Made by a program: the position numbers and the translations under genes
Shown here: positions 18,454-27,928 of the stretch, piece by piece
Position numbering within the stretch: the stretch's first letter is position 1
How the letters are laid out: each line of letters starts with the position of its first letter
NCBI RefSeq assembly: GCF_014836645.1
Contig: NZ_JACSQM010000008.1
Location: 62,001-126,000, forward strand
Direction: 5' to 3'
DNA from: Fictibacillus norfolkensis
GTDB lineage: Bacteria > Bacillota > Bacilli > Bacillales > Fictibacillaceae
Length of the DNA: 64,000 nt
Notes under the pieces: generated by a model
The model's input: the letters and a program-made list of their open reading frames with translations, nothing else
Databases searched by the model: none
What the model was told of the DNA's origin: nothing

Positions 18454-19521
18454 ATGACTGTGGCTGAAAAGTGGGTTCCTTCTGTTCGATACAGAGGTAA
18501 CCATCTTCTTATATTAGATCAACAACAACTTCCCCATCACACGGTTTACTTAAACGTAACCACGATTGAACACGTATGGGACGCAATTTCCAAACTTAAA
18601 GTTCGAGGCGCTCCCGCGATTGGAATTGCTGCAGCATTCGGACTCGCACTATGGAGTAATTCTGAAAAAGAGCTTGATCATTCCTCGTTTTTAACGGGAT
18701 TGCAAAAACAGAGAGATTACTTAGCCTCTTCCCGCCCTACCGCTGTAAATTTATTTTGGGCATTAGATCGTGTTGTTGCTTCTGCCGAACGATCAACTTC
18801 AGTAGAAGAGGCGAAAAATAGAATTGAAGCTGAAGCACTTCTGATTCAGGAAGAAGACGAGAATACATGCAGAAAGATCGGTGAGTACGCCTTATCACTA
18901 CTTCAAGACGGAGATGCTGTTATGACGATCTGTAATGCTGGTGCCATCGCAACAAGCAAATATGGAACAGCTTTAGCTCCTTTTCATCTTGCAAAAGAGC
19001 AAGGCTGGAATCTTTCTGTATACGCGAACGAAACGCGTCCTGTATTACAAGGATCTCGTTTAACCGCATGGGAGCTGCAAGCAAACGATATTGATGTGAC
19101 CTTGATCACAGATAATATGGCAGCCCACACGCTTAAAACAAAAAATATTAAAGCCGTTATCGTTGGATGTGACCGAGTGGCAGCGAATGGAGATACAGCA
19201 AACAAGATCGGAACTTTTGGGCTTGCGCTTCAAGCAAAAGCACTTAGTATTCCCTTTTATGTAGCATGTCCTCTATCTACATTGGATTTAAAAACAACAA
19301 GCGGTGAGGATATTCCGATCGAAGAACGTCCAGAAGAAGAAGTCACTCATCTAAACGGTGTTCGCATTGCACCGGCAGGAATAAAAGTATTCAACCCAGC
19401 TTTCGATGTCACTCCTGCTGAATACATTTCAGCGATCATTACAGAAAAAGGGATCGTGAGCGGCAATTATCGAGAAGCGCTAGCCACACTTAAGGAGGAT
19501 GAAAATATTGAAACCTTATAA
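18454..19521 (+). CDS. mtnA: 5-methylthioribose-1-phosphate isomerase
   Basis: This 355-residue enzyme, related to the eIF2B alpha subunit, isomerises methylthioribose-1-phosphate to methylthioribulose-1-phosphate, the substrate of MtnB. Catalytic residues are visible: Cys in [18 protein letters not shown] and Asp in [18 protein letters not shown]. The N-terminal [20 protein letters not shown] motif is strongly conserved. It follows mtnK by 3 nt, and its last 14 nt overlap the transporter lipoprotein gene. The ribosome binding site of that gene (AAGGAGG) lies inside the mtnA coding sequence. Confidence 0.96.
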   Translation: MTVAEKWVPSVRYRGNHLLILDQQQLPHHTVYLNVTTIEHVWDAISKLKVRGAPAIGIAAAFGLALWSNSEKELDHSSFLTGLQKQRDYLASSRPTAVNLFWALDRVVASAERSTSVEEAKNRIEAEALLIQEEDENTCRKIGEYALSLLQDGDAVMTICNAGAIATSKYGTALAPFHLAKEQGWNLSVYANETRPVLQGSRLTAWELQANDIDVTLITDNMAAHTLKTKNIKAVIVGCDRVAANGDTANKIGTFGLALQAKALSIPFYVACPLSTLDLKTTSGEDIPIEERPEEEVTHLNGVRIAPAGIKVFNPAFDVTPAEYISAIITEKGIVSGNYREALATLKEDENIETL

Positions 19522-20644
19522 AGTCTTGGCAACCGCTTGCCTAACTACGGCCTTGTTCTTAACAGGATGCACCAATGAACAAGATGCTCTTTCCAAAAAG
19601 ACAGAAGCCAAACCAGCTGCCGCAAATGAGTCACAATCAAAACAAAAAAATACCGCTTCAACATCCAGCAAAGTTCCAGAACAGCTTCAGAAGCCTTTAA
19701 AAATCGCTTCGATCAACCAGTTCTCTATTGGTACTTTTTCTTCTCAATATATTAGTGGTGTAAAGAAGCAAGTTGAAGAGTTCGGTGGTGAGGTACAGAT
19801 TTATAACGCTGATAACGACCTTTCAAAAATGGCAGCATATGTAGAAACAGCCGTTAACCAGCAAGTTGATGGAATCTTAATCGATCATGGTCGTGCTGAT
19901 GCAATTGCACCAAGTGTAAAAAAAGCAGTTGCAGCAGGAATTCCTGTTGTCGCATTTGATAGTGACATCAACATACCAGGTGTAACCGTTATCGACCAGG
20001 ACGACTATAGCCTTTCTTGGAACGCTTTACGAAGCATGGCGCAAGACTTAAATGGAAAAGGTGAGATCGTATACGTTTGGGTAGGCGGTTTCACACCGAT
20101 GGAACGAAGAAACGTTATGTATGAAGCTTTCAAGAAGCGTTATCCTTCGATAAAAGAGATCGCTCGTTTTGGAACTGCAACACAGAATACAGCGCTTGAT
20201 ACACAATCGCAAATGGAAGCACTGCTCCAAAAATATCCGAAAAAAGGTGACATTGATGCCGTATTCGCACCTTGGGACGAATTTGCTAAAGGCGTAACGC
20301 GTGCGATTCAACAAGCAGGACGTGATGAGATTAAAGTATATGGAATCGACTTGAGTGACGAAGATCTGCAACTGATGCAAGAAAGTGATAGTCCATGGGT
20401 CTCAACGGCTGCTACAGATCCTGCTGATGTAGGAAAATTACAAGTGCGCTTTCTCTACCAAAAAGTAGCCGGTGAAGAAACACCACAAATCTATAGTGTT
20501 CAACCTCACCTTGTAGAAAAAGAGGATCTGCCTAAGTCCAATGTATCTATGGATGAGATCGGGAAGTACGTAGAAGGCTGGGGCAAATCAGATGCCGGAA
20601 CATCTCCTTGGATGGAAAACTTACGTAAGGATAACCAACAATGA
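19508..20644 (+). CDS. Sugar-binding lipoprotein of a ribose-type ABC transporter (candidate methylthioribose binding)
   Basis: This is a 378-residue periplasmic-binding-protein-like (RbsB/Peripla_BP_4) lipoprotein. The signal is [20 protein letters not shown] with the lipobox Cys at residue 21, then a Lys/Ser/Ala-rich linker. The body shows family features such as [35 protein letters not shown] and [15 protein letters not shown] 19508 is preferred over ATG 19499 because AAGGAGG abuts the ATG but is 9 nt from the TTG. It is translationally linked to mtnA and controlled by the S-box, so the ligand is probably methylthioribose or another salvage sugar. Ribose or autoinducer-2 would be the default for the family. 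Confidence 0.85.
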   Translation: MKPYKVLATACLTTALFLTGCTNEQDALSKKTEAKPAAANESQSKQKNTASTSSKVPEQLQKPLKIASINQFSIGTFSSQYISGVKKQVEEFGGEVQIYNADNDLSKMAAYVETAVNQQVDGILIDHGRADAIAPSVKKAVAAGIPVVAFDSDINIPGVTVIDQDDYSLSWNALRSMAQDLNGKGEIVYVWVGGFTPMERRNVMYEAFKKRYPSIKEIARFGTATQNTALDTQSQMEALLQKYPKKGDIDAVFAPWDEFAKGVTRAIQQAGRDEIKVYGIDLSDEDLQLMQESDSPWVSTAATDPADVGKLQVRFLYQKVAGEETPQIYSVQPHLVEKEDLPKSNVSMDEIGKYVEGWGKSDAGTSPWMENLRKDNQQ

Positions 20645-22146
20645 CGATACTCTCATTAACTTCTATACAAAAATCGTTTGGTGAACAGATTGTATTAAAA
20701 GGAGTGGACTTTACCGTAAATAGCGGTGAGGTCCATGCTCTTTTAGGAGCGAATGGCGCAGGTAAAAGTACACTCATGAAAATACTCTCAGGCGATTATG
20801 AGCGCGATGGCGGTATTATCACCCTGAATGAAAAAGAACTGACTATCAAAACACCGGCACATGCAAAAGCAGCTGGCATAGAAATGGTCGTTCAAGAAGT
20901 AGATACTGCCCTCGTCTCTTCTTTAAGTATTGCAGAGAACGTAACGATGAATACTTTTATCACGGGTCCTGCCTTCTTCTCCTGGAAAAAAAGATATAAA
21001 GTCGCTCAAGAGTTATTAAACAGAGTTGGCCTAACACTGGATCCTGCCATGCCCCTCTCTCAATGTTCTTTAGCTGAGAAACAGTTAGTACTCATCGCAA
21101 AAGCAATTTCTCGGAATATATCTTTTATTATTCTTGATGAACCTACAGCTGCACTTAGTACGAAAGAAGCTCAGCATCTGTTTTCTGTACTTCGTGAACT
21201 TCAGAAGCAAAATGTTGGCATTATCTATATTTCTCACCGGTTACCTGAGATCATGGAACTTTCGACAAAAGTAACCGTCTTAAAAGATGGGTATGTGACG
21301 CTTCAAAAAGAAACGTCTGCCTGCACTTCTGAAGAAATTGTTCGCTCGATGCTAGGCAATGAATTGGTTGAACTCTTAAACGATGAAGAAGATAGAATAC
21401 TAGGCGATAACCTTTTAGAAGTCAAACAGTTCAGTGTTCCAGGTACAGGTGAAACTGTATCCCTATCTGTTCGAGAAGGAGAAATTGTAGGAGTTGCTGG
21501 ATTAGTAGGTGCAGGAAAAACGGAAACGGCAAGAGCATTGTTTGGTGCAGATCCATCAAAAGACTCTATTTACATGAAAGGTAGAAAAATAAGAATATCG
21601 AACCCTCAAAAAGCCATTTCGGCTGGTATCGGCTTTGTTCCAGAAGAGAGACGCAAAGAAGGAATACTTGTCGATTACAATGTGGTTGAGAATTTAACCC
21701 TCCCTGTCTTAAAGCAGTTTACCAAGTTCGGGTTTATCCAAAGAAAACGCGAAAAAACGGAAGCTGAAAAATGGATCAAACAACTCGGTATCAAGACACA
21801 AAAATCTTCACTCTTGCTGAACCATTTAAGCGGGGGTAATCAGCAAAAAGCTTCGATCGGTAAATGGCTTCTTACGGACGGAGATGTATATATTTTCGAT
21901 GAACCGACTAAAGGTATTGATGTTGGCGCTAAGCAAGATGTGTTTCAATGCATCAAGAACTTAGCTGACAACAAAAAAGGAGTTCTCTATTTTACGAGTG
22001 AGATACAAGAACTGCTCGCATTTTGTGACCGAATCCTCGTTATGTACGATGGAAAGATTGCAGGAGAATTAACTAAAAATGAAGCAACCACTGAAAAAAT
22101 TATGCACTATGCAACTGGAGGTCATTATGGCACAGTACGTTCATAA
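20641..22146 (+). CDS. ABC transporter ATPase, RbsA/MglA type (two ATP-binding domains)
   Basis: This 501-residue protein has tandem ATPase domains, as in ribose and galactose importers. Domain 1 has Walker A GANGAGKST and Walker B FIILDEPTAAL, but its signature (CSLAEKQLVLIAKA) is degenerate. Domain 2 has GLVGAGKTETARALFG, a full LSGGNQQKASIGKW signature and VYIFDEPTKGIDVG. It powers the permease encoded next. Its start overlaps the lipoprotein stop as ATGA, and its end overlaps the permease gene by 20 nt. Degenerate sites in one half are common in this family. Confidence 0.9.
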   Translation: MTILSLTSIQKSFGEQIVLKGVDFTVNSGEVHALLGANGAGKSTLMKILSGDYERDGGIITLNEKELTIKTPAHAKAAGIEMVVQEVDTALVSSLSIAENVTMNTFITGPAFFSWKKRYKVAQELLNRVGLTLDPAMPLSQCSLAEKQLVLIAKAISRNISFIILDEPTAALSTKEAQHLFSVLRELQKQNVGIIYISHRLPEIMELSTKVTVLKDGYVTLQKETSACTSEEIVRSMLGNELVELLNDEEDRILGDNLLEVKQFSVPGTGETVSLSVREGEIVGVAGLVGAGKTETARALFGADPSKDSIYMKGRKIRISNPQKAISAGIGFVPEERRKEGILVDYNVVENLTLPVLKQFTKFGFIQRKREKTEAEKWIKQLGIKTQKSSLLLNHLSGGNQQKASIGKWLLTDGDVYIFDEPTKGIDVGAKQDVFQCIKNLADNKKGVLYFTSEIQELLAFCDRILVMYDGKIAGELTKNEATTEKIMHYATGGHYGTVRS

Positions 22147-23164
22147 AGAACACGTTGAGAACGACATAAACACTACTAAACTCTCACTTCAAGAAAAGAT
22201 CTTTCCTTTTCTTTACCGATACGGCACCCTTCTTGTCATATTATTAACCGTTATCGGATTTAGTCTAGCAAACGATAAGTTCTTAAGTTATCAAAACTTT
22301 ACAGATATCTTACGTTCCGTTTCTATTATTACATTGCTCGCAATCGGTGTAACCATATCTTTAATCGTTGGAGGCTTTGACCTTTCTGTTGGATCGACGG
22401 CGAGCCTTGCGACAGTTACCAGCGCTGCAGCACTCGTTCTGTATCGTCAAGAAACGATCATCGCCATTCTTATTCCAATAGCAATCGGTCTATTAGTAGG
22501 GCTGTTAAACTCGTTCTTCGTTGTAAAAGTGAGGCTTCCAGATCTACTCGCAACATTAGCCGTTATGTATATTATTAATGGATTACATCTTACGTTTACA
22601 AAAGGATTTTCAATCTACAACAACATGCCTTTATCAGAAGGTGGAACAGCTCCTGGTGTTTTCCTTCCCTCTTTCTTATTTATTGGTCAAGGTGAGATAT
22701 GGTCTGTTCCGGTTCCTGTCATCATCATGCTGATCGCAGTTATTGTTGTCCATGTCATTCTACAGCAGACTCGTTTCGGCAGATTATTGTATATTACAGG
22801 TGGAAATGAAGAAGCTGCTCGTCTATCTGGTGTCCCTGTTCAGCGTTACAAGATGTATGCTTATCTTTTATCTGCATTCTTTGCCACTCTTGCTGGTATA
22901 TTATTAGCGGCACGAATCGGAACCGGCCAAGTTTCCGCGGGTGCTCCTCTATTAATGGACGGTGTTGCAGCAGCTTTTATTGGCTTTTCAGTGTTTGGCG
23001 CAGGTAAACCAAATGTGATCGGTACATTTGTTGGTGCCGTTTTGATCGGTATACTTCTCAATGGGTTAACGATGCTAAACGTTCCATACTACGCACAAGA
23101 TATCGTAAAAGGTTCGATTCTGATCGGTGCCCTTGCGTTTATGTATTATGAAAAGAAAAAATAG
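22127..23164 (+). CDS. Sugar ABC transporter permease, RbsC type
   Basis: This 345-residue permease has about nine hydrophobic segments and RbsC landmarks: VGGFDLSVGSTASLATVTSA in the N-terminal third, GGNEEAARLSGVPV (cytoplasmic loop), and GVAAAFIGFSVFGAGKPNVI toward the C-terminus. The start is ATG 22127 with GGAGG 5 nt upstream, inside the end of the ATPase gene; a longer frame from 22079 lacks such a site. It forms the membrane channel of the mtnKA-linked transporter and is the last gene of that operon. Confidence 0.9.
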   Translation: MAQYVHKEHVENDINTTKLSLQEKIFPFLYRYGTLLVILLTVIGFSLANDKFLSYQNFTDILRSVSIITLLAIGVTISLIVGGFDLSVGSTASLATVTSAAALVLYRQETIIAILIPIAIGLLVGLLNSFFVVKVRLPDLLATLAVMYIINGLHLTFTKGFSIYNNMPLSEGGTAPGVFLPSFLFIGQGEIWSVPVPVIIMLIAVIVVHVILQQTRFGRLLYITGGNEEAARLSGVPVQRYKMYAYLLSAFFATLAGILLAARIGTGQVSAGAPLLMDGVAAAFIGFSVFGAGKPNVIGTFVGAVLIGILLNGLTMLNVPYYAQDIVKGSILIGALAFMYYEKKK

Positions 23165-23173
23165 AACGAACAA

Positions 23174-23209
23174 AACAGCACACTCTTTACAGAGTTGTGC
23201 TGTTTTTTG
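23174..23209. terminator. Terminator of the mtnKA-transporter operon
   Basis: AACAGCACA and TGTGCTGTT form the outer stem around CTC/GAG, followed by T6. The right side overlaps the last codons of the convergent EAL-domain gene, and the A run on its left may let it work in both directions. Confidence 0.8.
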
Positions 23210-24965
23210 GTAATAGGAAAGTCCTTAAGAACTCACTCGCTTCACAAGCCGGCATAGGCTTACTGATTATGTATCCTTGAGCTGTGTGACAGCCATACTC
23301 TTGAAGTAATTTCATCTGTTCATGTGTTTCTACACCTTCTGCCACTGTTGACAGAGAAAGTCCTTCACACATCATGATGATCGCTTTAATGATCGCCGCA
23401 TCACTCGTATTAAAAAAGTCATCGCTAAGATGTCGGATAAAGCTTTGATCGATCTTTAAATAATCGACCGGAAAATCTTTTAAATAACTCAGAGAACTGT
23501 AACCCGTACCAAAATCGTCGATCGATAGACGTACACCTAGCTCTCTTAATTCTTCCATGATGCTGATGCTGTATTGAACATTTTGTATCATCGTACTCTC
23601 TGTTAATTCTAGGTGCAGATATTCAGCGGATATTCCTGCCGTTTCTATCGCTTCTTTTACTTCATATACAAATGACAACCTTTGAAACTGTCTGCCTGAA
23701 ACATTTACAGAGATAGAAAGATGAGGTGCACCATCATCATGCCATCTTTTTAGCTGCTTACAGGACTCGAATAGAACAAACCGACCGATCTCATCAATAA
23801 GGCCGATCTCTTCAGCTAAAGGTATGAACTGCATCGGAGATACTAGGCCCAAGTCAGGATGGTTCCATCTTACAAGCGCCTCAAATCCAAGAATTCTTTC
23901 CGTTTTCAAACAAAACTGAGGTTGAAAATAAGGTTCTAATTCACCTTTTTGAACAGCTTTACGTAGAAAGCCTTCTAGCTTTAGCCTTTCAAGTGTGAAT
24001 GCGTTCATATCACCCGTAAAGAATTCACGTTTTCCTCTGCCCTTTTCTTTGGCTTTATGCAGAGCTGTGTCCGCATTCTTGATGAGAACATCGGCACTCG
24101 TGCTATCATTTGGATAGATGCTGACCCCAATCGACGTACTAACCGTATACTCTTGTCCATCTAGATAGATCGGCAATTGAAGTGCTTCTTCTATCCGATC
24201 TGCTGTATCGATCACGTCAGACGGCTTTTCAATCGTTAAGATTAACGTAAATAAGTCCCCAGCGAACCGGCAGAGCAAATCTTGACTATGGATTACTTGT
24301 CTAAGCTGATTGCTTACATGCCTTAACACTACGTCTCCGATATGGTGACCTAAACTCTCATTTATGATCTTAAAATGATCGATATCCACAAACATTACAG
24401 CTAATAAGTGGTTCGCAGGATCACTTTCAGAAACGAGTTCTCTTAATCTTTTTTCAAATAAACTTCGATTTGGCAAACCTGTTAGCGAATCGTGAAATGC
24501 AAGTTGTTCGATCTCTTCTTCTGCTTTTTGCTGCCAAGTAATGTTCTTTCCGATCCCATATACACCAACTACTTGATCGTTTACGACGATGGGAATGTTC
24601 GTGATGCTGCTTAAAATGTACCCGCCATCTTTTTTCTTAATATTTGCAACAAAATTTTGCGGTTTATCATGTACGGCGAGCCTGAAGTGTTCAACGACCC
24701 TTTTGTGATCTTCATCGCACACAAATTGCAGTGCGTGGGTTGAGAGCAATTCTTCTTCTGAATACTCTAAAGACTGAACGAGTGCATGGTTCACACTCGT
24801 TATATAACCTTGTAGATCCATAGAATAGATCATATCTGGATTATGATCGAACAACGACTTATAGCGCTGTTCAGATTCAATTAAGTTATCATTAAGCTCT
24901 TCCATCTCTTTCGTATTCATCTTGATTAAATGAGATAGCGCTAAATATTCATCCATCTCTTTCAT
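23187..24965 (-). CDS. PAS-GGDEF-EAL cyclic-di-GMP phosphodiesterase (GGDEF degenerate)
   Basis: This 592-residue soluble signalling protein has a PAS sensor at about residues 30-145 (HNPDMIYSMD), a GGDEF domain at about 155-320 and an EAL domain at about 330-585. The GGDEF signature reads AGDLF (residues 235-239), so the catalytic Glu is lost and diguanylate cyclase activity is unlikely; GTP sensing is possible. The EAL domain keeps all main motifs: FEALVRW, ELTES, DDFGTGYSSL, LKIDQSFI and TVAEGVET. It should therefore hydrolyse c-di-GMP. It is a single gene, with AGGTG before the ATG. The PAS ligand is unknown. Confidence 0.88.
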   Translation of the reverse strand: MKEMDEYLALSHLIKMNTKEMEELNDNLIESEQRYKSLFDHNPDMIYSMDLQGYITSVNHALVQSLEYSEEELLSTHALQFVCDEDHKRVVEHFRLAVHDKPQNFVANIKKKDGGYILSSITNIPIVVNDQVVGVYGIGKNITWQQKAEEEIEQLAFHDSLTGLPNRSLFEKRLRELVSESDPANHLLAVMFVDIDHFKIINESLGHHIGDVVLRHVSNQLRQVIHSQDLLCRFAGDLFTLILTIEKPSDVIDTADRIEEALQLPIYLDGQEYTVSTSIGVSIYPNDSTSADVLIKNADTALHKAKEKGRGKREFFTGDMNAFTLERLKLEGFLRKAVQKGELEPYFQPQFCLKTERILGFEALVRWNHPDLGLVSPMQFIPLAEEIGLIDEIGRFVLFESCKQLKRWHDDGAPHLSISVNVSGRQFQRLSFVYEVKEAIETAGISAEYLHLELTESTMIQNVQYSISIMEELRELGVRLSIDDFGTGYSSLSYLKDFPVDYLKIDQSFIRHLSDDFFNTSDAAIIKAIIMMCEGLSLSTVAEGVETHEQMKLLQEYGCHTAQGYIISKPMPACEASEFLRTFLLPKNSTTL

Positions 24966-25077
24966 TCTTACACCTCATCTGTCCAATGAACCTCATTTAT
25001 ATAGTGATACGTTTCTATCATTTATATCGGTGTACAGAGGGCATTGTTAACAAAACAATAGATGGATATTTTATCCA

Positions 25078-25106
25078 AATAAAAAAAGCCGCCCTGTAAA
25101 GAGCGA
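25078..25106 (-). terminator. Terminator of yisL
   Basis: On the minus strand GTCGCTC (25100-25106) pairs with GGGCGGC (25087-25093), followed by a T run. Confidence 0.75.
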
Positions 25107-25118
25107 CTTTTAAAAGTA

Positions 25119-25475
25119 TTAACCAAGAACAGAATAACCGTAGAATAACACAAGTAATAAAGTGATCCAGAAAAACACCCAATTAAGCAGGCGGCTCTCA
25201 CCACGTTTTCTTTGTACAAGAATGATTTCCATCAATCCGATGAGGACAACTCCTAAAGTTCCCTTGATGATAATCGGTCCTTGATTAACGATACCAGGGT
25301 CGGTTAAATAACCAGCAAGCATGTGGCCACCTGTTGCAAGGATCGCTAAGTACAGAACGCGCAGAATCATATGCAAAATTTTTGATTTTTTTCCGGCATT
25401 TTTTTTGTATAGCATATACGTTACAAAAAACAAAATTAACGCTAGAAACCATGATGTTACGTGAGCATGAATCAT
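25119..25475 (-). CDS. yisL: YisL family membrane protein (UPF0344)
   Basis: This 118-residue protein has four hydrophobic segments and the conserved N-terminus MIHAHVTSWFLALILFFVTY, with RVLYLAILATGGHM further on, as in B. subtilis YisL (UPF0344/DUF1516). Its function is unknown. AGGAGG precedes the ATG, and a terminator follows the stop. It is a single gene in the plasma membrane. In B. subtilis it neighbours yisK and lies near asnO, whose homologues are also in this window but not adjacent. Confidence 0.85.
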   Translation of the reverse strand: MIHAHVTSWFLALILFFVTYMLYKKNAGKKSKILHMILRVLYLAILATGGHMLAGYLTDPGIVNQGPIIIKGTLGVVLIGLMEIILVQRKRGESRLLNWVFFWITLLLVLFYGYSVLG

Positions 25476-25572
25476 AAATATATCCTCCTATGTATAATTC
25501 TCCATATAACTATACCATGAACTGCTATAAACTAGGCAATCAAATGAGTTCCCTCTGTAAAGTAAGCACTTT

Positions 25573-25591
25573 CATTGCTATAATAGCAATG
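25573..25591. promoter_or_regulatory. Palindrome and possible promoter upstream of rocD
   Basis: CATTGCTAT-A-ATAGCAATG is a perfect inverted repeat with 9-bp arms. It contains TATAAT (25579-25584), a possible sigma-A -10 box. It also overlaps GCAC-N5-TTGC (25566-25578), close to the sigma-54 (SigL) pattern TGGCAC-N5-TTGC. Both readings are possible. Confidence 0.5.
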
Positions 25592-25622
25592 TGAGAAATC
25601 TTGCAGAATAGAGGTGTTTCCT

Positions 25623-26831
25623 TTGAAACAGACAGAAACGAAAAATACGGAAACTGTAATTTCAAAAACGGAACAATATGGTGCACAAAACTATCATCCG
25701 CTTCCTATCGTTATCTCGGTAGCCGAAGGTGTATGGGTAACAGATCCAGAAGGTAACCGCTACATGGACATGCTAAGTGCATACTCTGCGGTAAATCAAG
25801 GGCACCGCCACCCTAAAATCATTCAAGCACTAAAAGATCAAGCAGACAAAGTAACACTAACATCGCGTGCATTTCATAACGATCAACTTGGAGACTTTTA
25901 TGAAAAAGTATCAAGTCTAACGAAGAAAGATATGGTATTACCGATGAACACTGGTGCTGAAGCTGTTGAGACAGCTATTAAAGCGGTTCGCCGCTGGGCA
26001 TATGATGTAAAAGGTGTTGCGGATAACCAAGCTGAGATCATCGTTTGTGAAGGAAACTTCCACGGCCGTACGATGACTGCCGTATCCATGTCATCTGATC
26101 CTGATTACCAACGTGGATTCGGTCCTATGCTTCCAGGGATCAAAGTGATTCCTTACGGTGACTTAGACGCACTAAAAGCAGCCATTACACCTAATACCGC
26201 TGCATTCATTTTAGAGCCGATCCAAGGTGAAGCTGGAATCGTTATTCCTCGAGAAGGTTTCTTGAAAGAAGCTCTTGATGTTTGTAAGTCTGAAAACGTA
26301 CTCTTTGTAGCTGATGAAATTCAATCAGGACTTGGACGTTCGGGGAAAATGTTTGCTTGTGACTGGGAAGAGATCGAGCCAGACATGTACATCTTAGGAA
26401 AAGCACTTGGCGGCGGCGTAATGCCGATCTCTTGTGTAGCAGCAAACCGTGAAGTACTAGGCGTGTTCAATCCTGGATCTCATGGATCAACATTCGGAGG
26501 AAACCCGCTTTCTTGTGCGGTATCAGTGGCTTCTGTAGACGTGCTTGTGGAAGAAAACTTAGTTGAACGTTCACTTAAACTTGGTGAATATTTCTTAGAT
26601 GAATTAAAGAAGATCGATAATCCAGTAATCAAAGAAGTTCGTGGTAAAGGTCTGTTCATTGGTGTTGAATTGAACGAACCAGCTCGTCCATATTGTGAGC
26701 GTTTAAAAGAGCAAGGCTTGTTATGTAAAGAAACACACGAAAACGTGATTCGTTTCGCACCGCCATTAATTATTTCTGATGAGGATTTAGATTGGGCGAT
26801 CGAACGCATCAAAAAAGTACTATCTGTTTAA
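25623..26831 (+). CDS. rocD: Ornithine aminotransferase
   Basis: This 402-residue PLP enzyme (class III aminotransferase) converts ornithine and 2-oxoglutarate to glutamate-5-semialdehyde and glutamate in arginine catabolism. The PLP lysine is in [34 protein letters not shown] (residues 47-66) and [20 protein letters not shown] (103-122) are near-identical to Bacillus RocD. The start is probably TTG 25623, behind AGAGGTG; a GTG at 25614 would add three residues but overlaps that site. It is a single gene with a strong terminator. B. subtilis rocD is driven by SigL and RocR, and a partial SigL-type sequence lies upstream here. Confidence 0.95.
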   Translation: MKQTETKNTETVISKTEQYGAQNYHPLPIVISVAEGVWVTDPEGNRYMDMLSAYSAVNQGHRHPKIIQALKDQADKVTLTSRAFHNDQLGDFYEKVSSLTKKDMVLPMNTGAEAVETAIKAVRRWAYDVKGVADNQAEIIVCEGNFHGRTMTAVSMSSDPDYQRGFGPMLPGIKVIPYGDLDALKAAITPNTAAFILEPIQGEAGIVIPREGFLKEALDVCKSENVLFVADEIQSGLGRSGKMFACDWEEIEPDMYILGKALGGGVMPISCVAANREVLGVFNPGSHGSTFGGNPLSCAVSVASVDVLVEENLVERSLKLGEYFLDELKKIDNPVIKEVRGKGLFIGVELNEPARPYCERLKEQGLLCKETHENVIRFAPPLIISDEDLDWAIERIKKVLSV

Positions 26832-26844
26832 ATCATAGACTGAG

Positions 26845-26874
26845 GCTGACTCTTTTTGGAGTCAGCTTTTTTTT
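26845..26874 (+). terminator. Terminator of rocD
   Basis: GCTGACTC (26845-26852) pairs perfectly with GAGTCAGC (26859-26866), followed by T8. Confidence 0.9.
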
Positions 26875-26957
26875 GGGCTCAATTGAGCCCAGTTTCATAT
26901 ACGCACTAGGGTATTAATCCGCAGTTTGATAGATGAATCTACAACTTTTATGGATCA

Positions 26958-27041
26958 ATCCAAAAGTTTTAGCTCTTTATCCAGAAGTTTTAGCTCTCAA
27001 TCCAAAAGTTTTCACTGTTTATCCACGAGTCTACAAATATT
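26958..27041. repeat. Degenerate 21-bp tandem repeat, four units
   Basis: Units begin ATCCA at 26958, 26979, 27000 and 27021. The first three share ATCCA(A/G)AAGTTTT, and the fourth is diverged (ATCCACGAGTCTA). A related inverted piece precedes the array (GAATCTACAACTTTTATGGAT reversed). It lies between the rocD terminator and the SDR gene, and no gene was seen across it. Confidence 0.8.
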
Positions 27042-27078
27042 GACATCTGCACTGGAACTTATACCCCTCACATAACTC

Positions 27079-27105
27079 AAAAAGAAGCAGCCAGAGCTGC
27101 TTCTT
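27079..27105 (-). terminator. Terminator of the yisK-like/ALDH/SDR operon
   Basis: On the minus strand AAGAAGCAGC pairs with GCTGCTTCTT (27082-27105), followed by a short T run. It begins 5 nt past the SDR stop. Confidence 0.7.
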
Positions 27106-27109
27106 CCCT

Positions 27110-27898
27110 TTATAGTGCTTTCACCATACCGCCATCGATCAGCAGTGACTGGCCTGTTATATAGGTGTTTGCGTCAGAGCAAAGGAACACGACCATCTTA
27201 GCAAACTCTGCAGGTTCACCGTATCGGCCAAGTGGAATTCCGCTTTCCATGGAAGTTTTGACGTCCTCAGCGGAAACTCCTTTTTTATCAGCCATCATTT
27301 GATCTAATTCACCTACTCGATCAGTTCCGATTCGTCCGGGTCCGATGGTATTGATCAAAATGCCATCTTTCCCTAGCTCTTGTGAAAGACTCTTTGATAA
27401 TCCATTAATAGCTGTTCGGAAAGTGTTTGATAAGATGAGTCCGTCGATCGGCTGTTTAAAGGACGAAGAAGCGATATTCACGATGCGACCTCCCCCGTTT
27501 TTAATCATATTTGGCGTAACTGCGCGAACGGAACGTACAAGACTGAGTAATGTTAACTCAAAAGCACCCTGCCAATGCTCATCTTCAAAATCATTAAACG
27601 TACCAGCAGGAGGACCTCCTGCATTGTTCACGAGCACGTCCACACTGCCAAACTTCTCTACGGCAGCTGCAACAAGTTCATCGATCTCATTACGCTGTGT
27701 GATGTCACATTTTTTATAGAAAACATCCGTACCTGTTTCCCTCTTTATCTCTTCCGATGTCAAAGAAAGCTGTTCTTCATCACGGCTTGTTAGCATCACG
27801 TTTGCACCTTCTCGTGCAAATTCCAATGCACAAGCTTTTCCAAGCCCTTTACTTGAAGCAAGAACGAGTACATTTTTCCCTTTTAGACCTAGATCCAT
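27110..27898 (-). CDS. SDR-fold oxidoreductase with atypical active site
   Basis: This 262-residue Rossmann protein resembles 3-oxoacyl-ACP reductases. The nucleotide-binding loop reads LVLASSKGLGKACA in place of TGxxxGIG, and NNAGG is intact. The usual Tyr-x3-Lys catalytic pair is absent: the aligned segment is ILSNTFRTAI, with Ser and Arg at those positions, although the upstream Ser is kept (NIASSS). An atypical SDR subgroup with this pattern exists, and its substrates are poorly known. It is the third gene of an operon behind a YisK-like hydrolase and an aldehyde dehydrogenase, 30 nt after the latter. AGGTGAT precedes the ATG. Confidence 0.8.
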   Translation of the reverse strand: MDLGLKGKNVLVLASSKGLGKACALEFAREGANVMLTSRDEEQLSLTSEEIKRETGTDVFYKKCDITQRNEIDELVAAAVEKFGSVDVLVNNAGGPPAGTFNDFEDEHWQGAFELTLLSLVRSVRAVTPNMIKNGGGRIVNIASSSFKQPIDGLILSNTFRTAINGLSKSLSQELGKDGILINTIGPGRIGTDRVGELDQMMADKKGVSAEDVKTSMESGIPLGRYGEPAEFAKMVVFLCSDANTYITGQSLLIDGGMVKAL

Positions 27899-27928
27899 CT
27901 CACAATCACCTGGTTTCTTAGAAAGATT

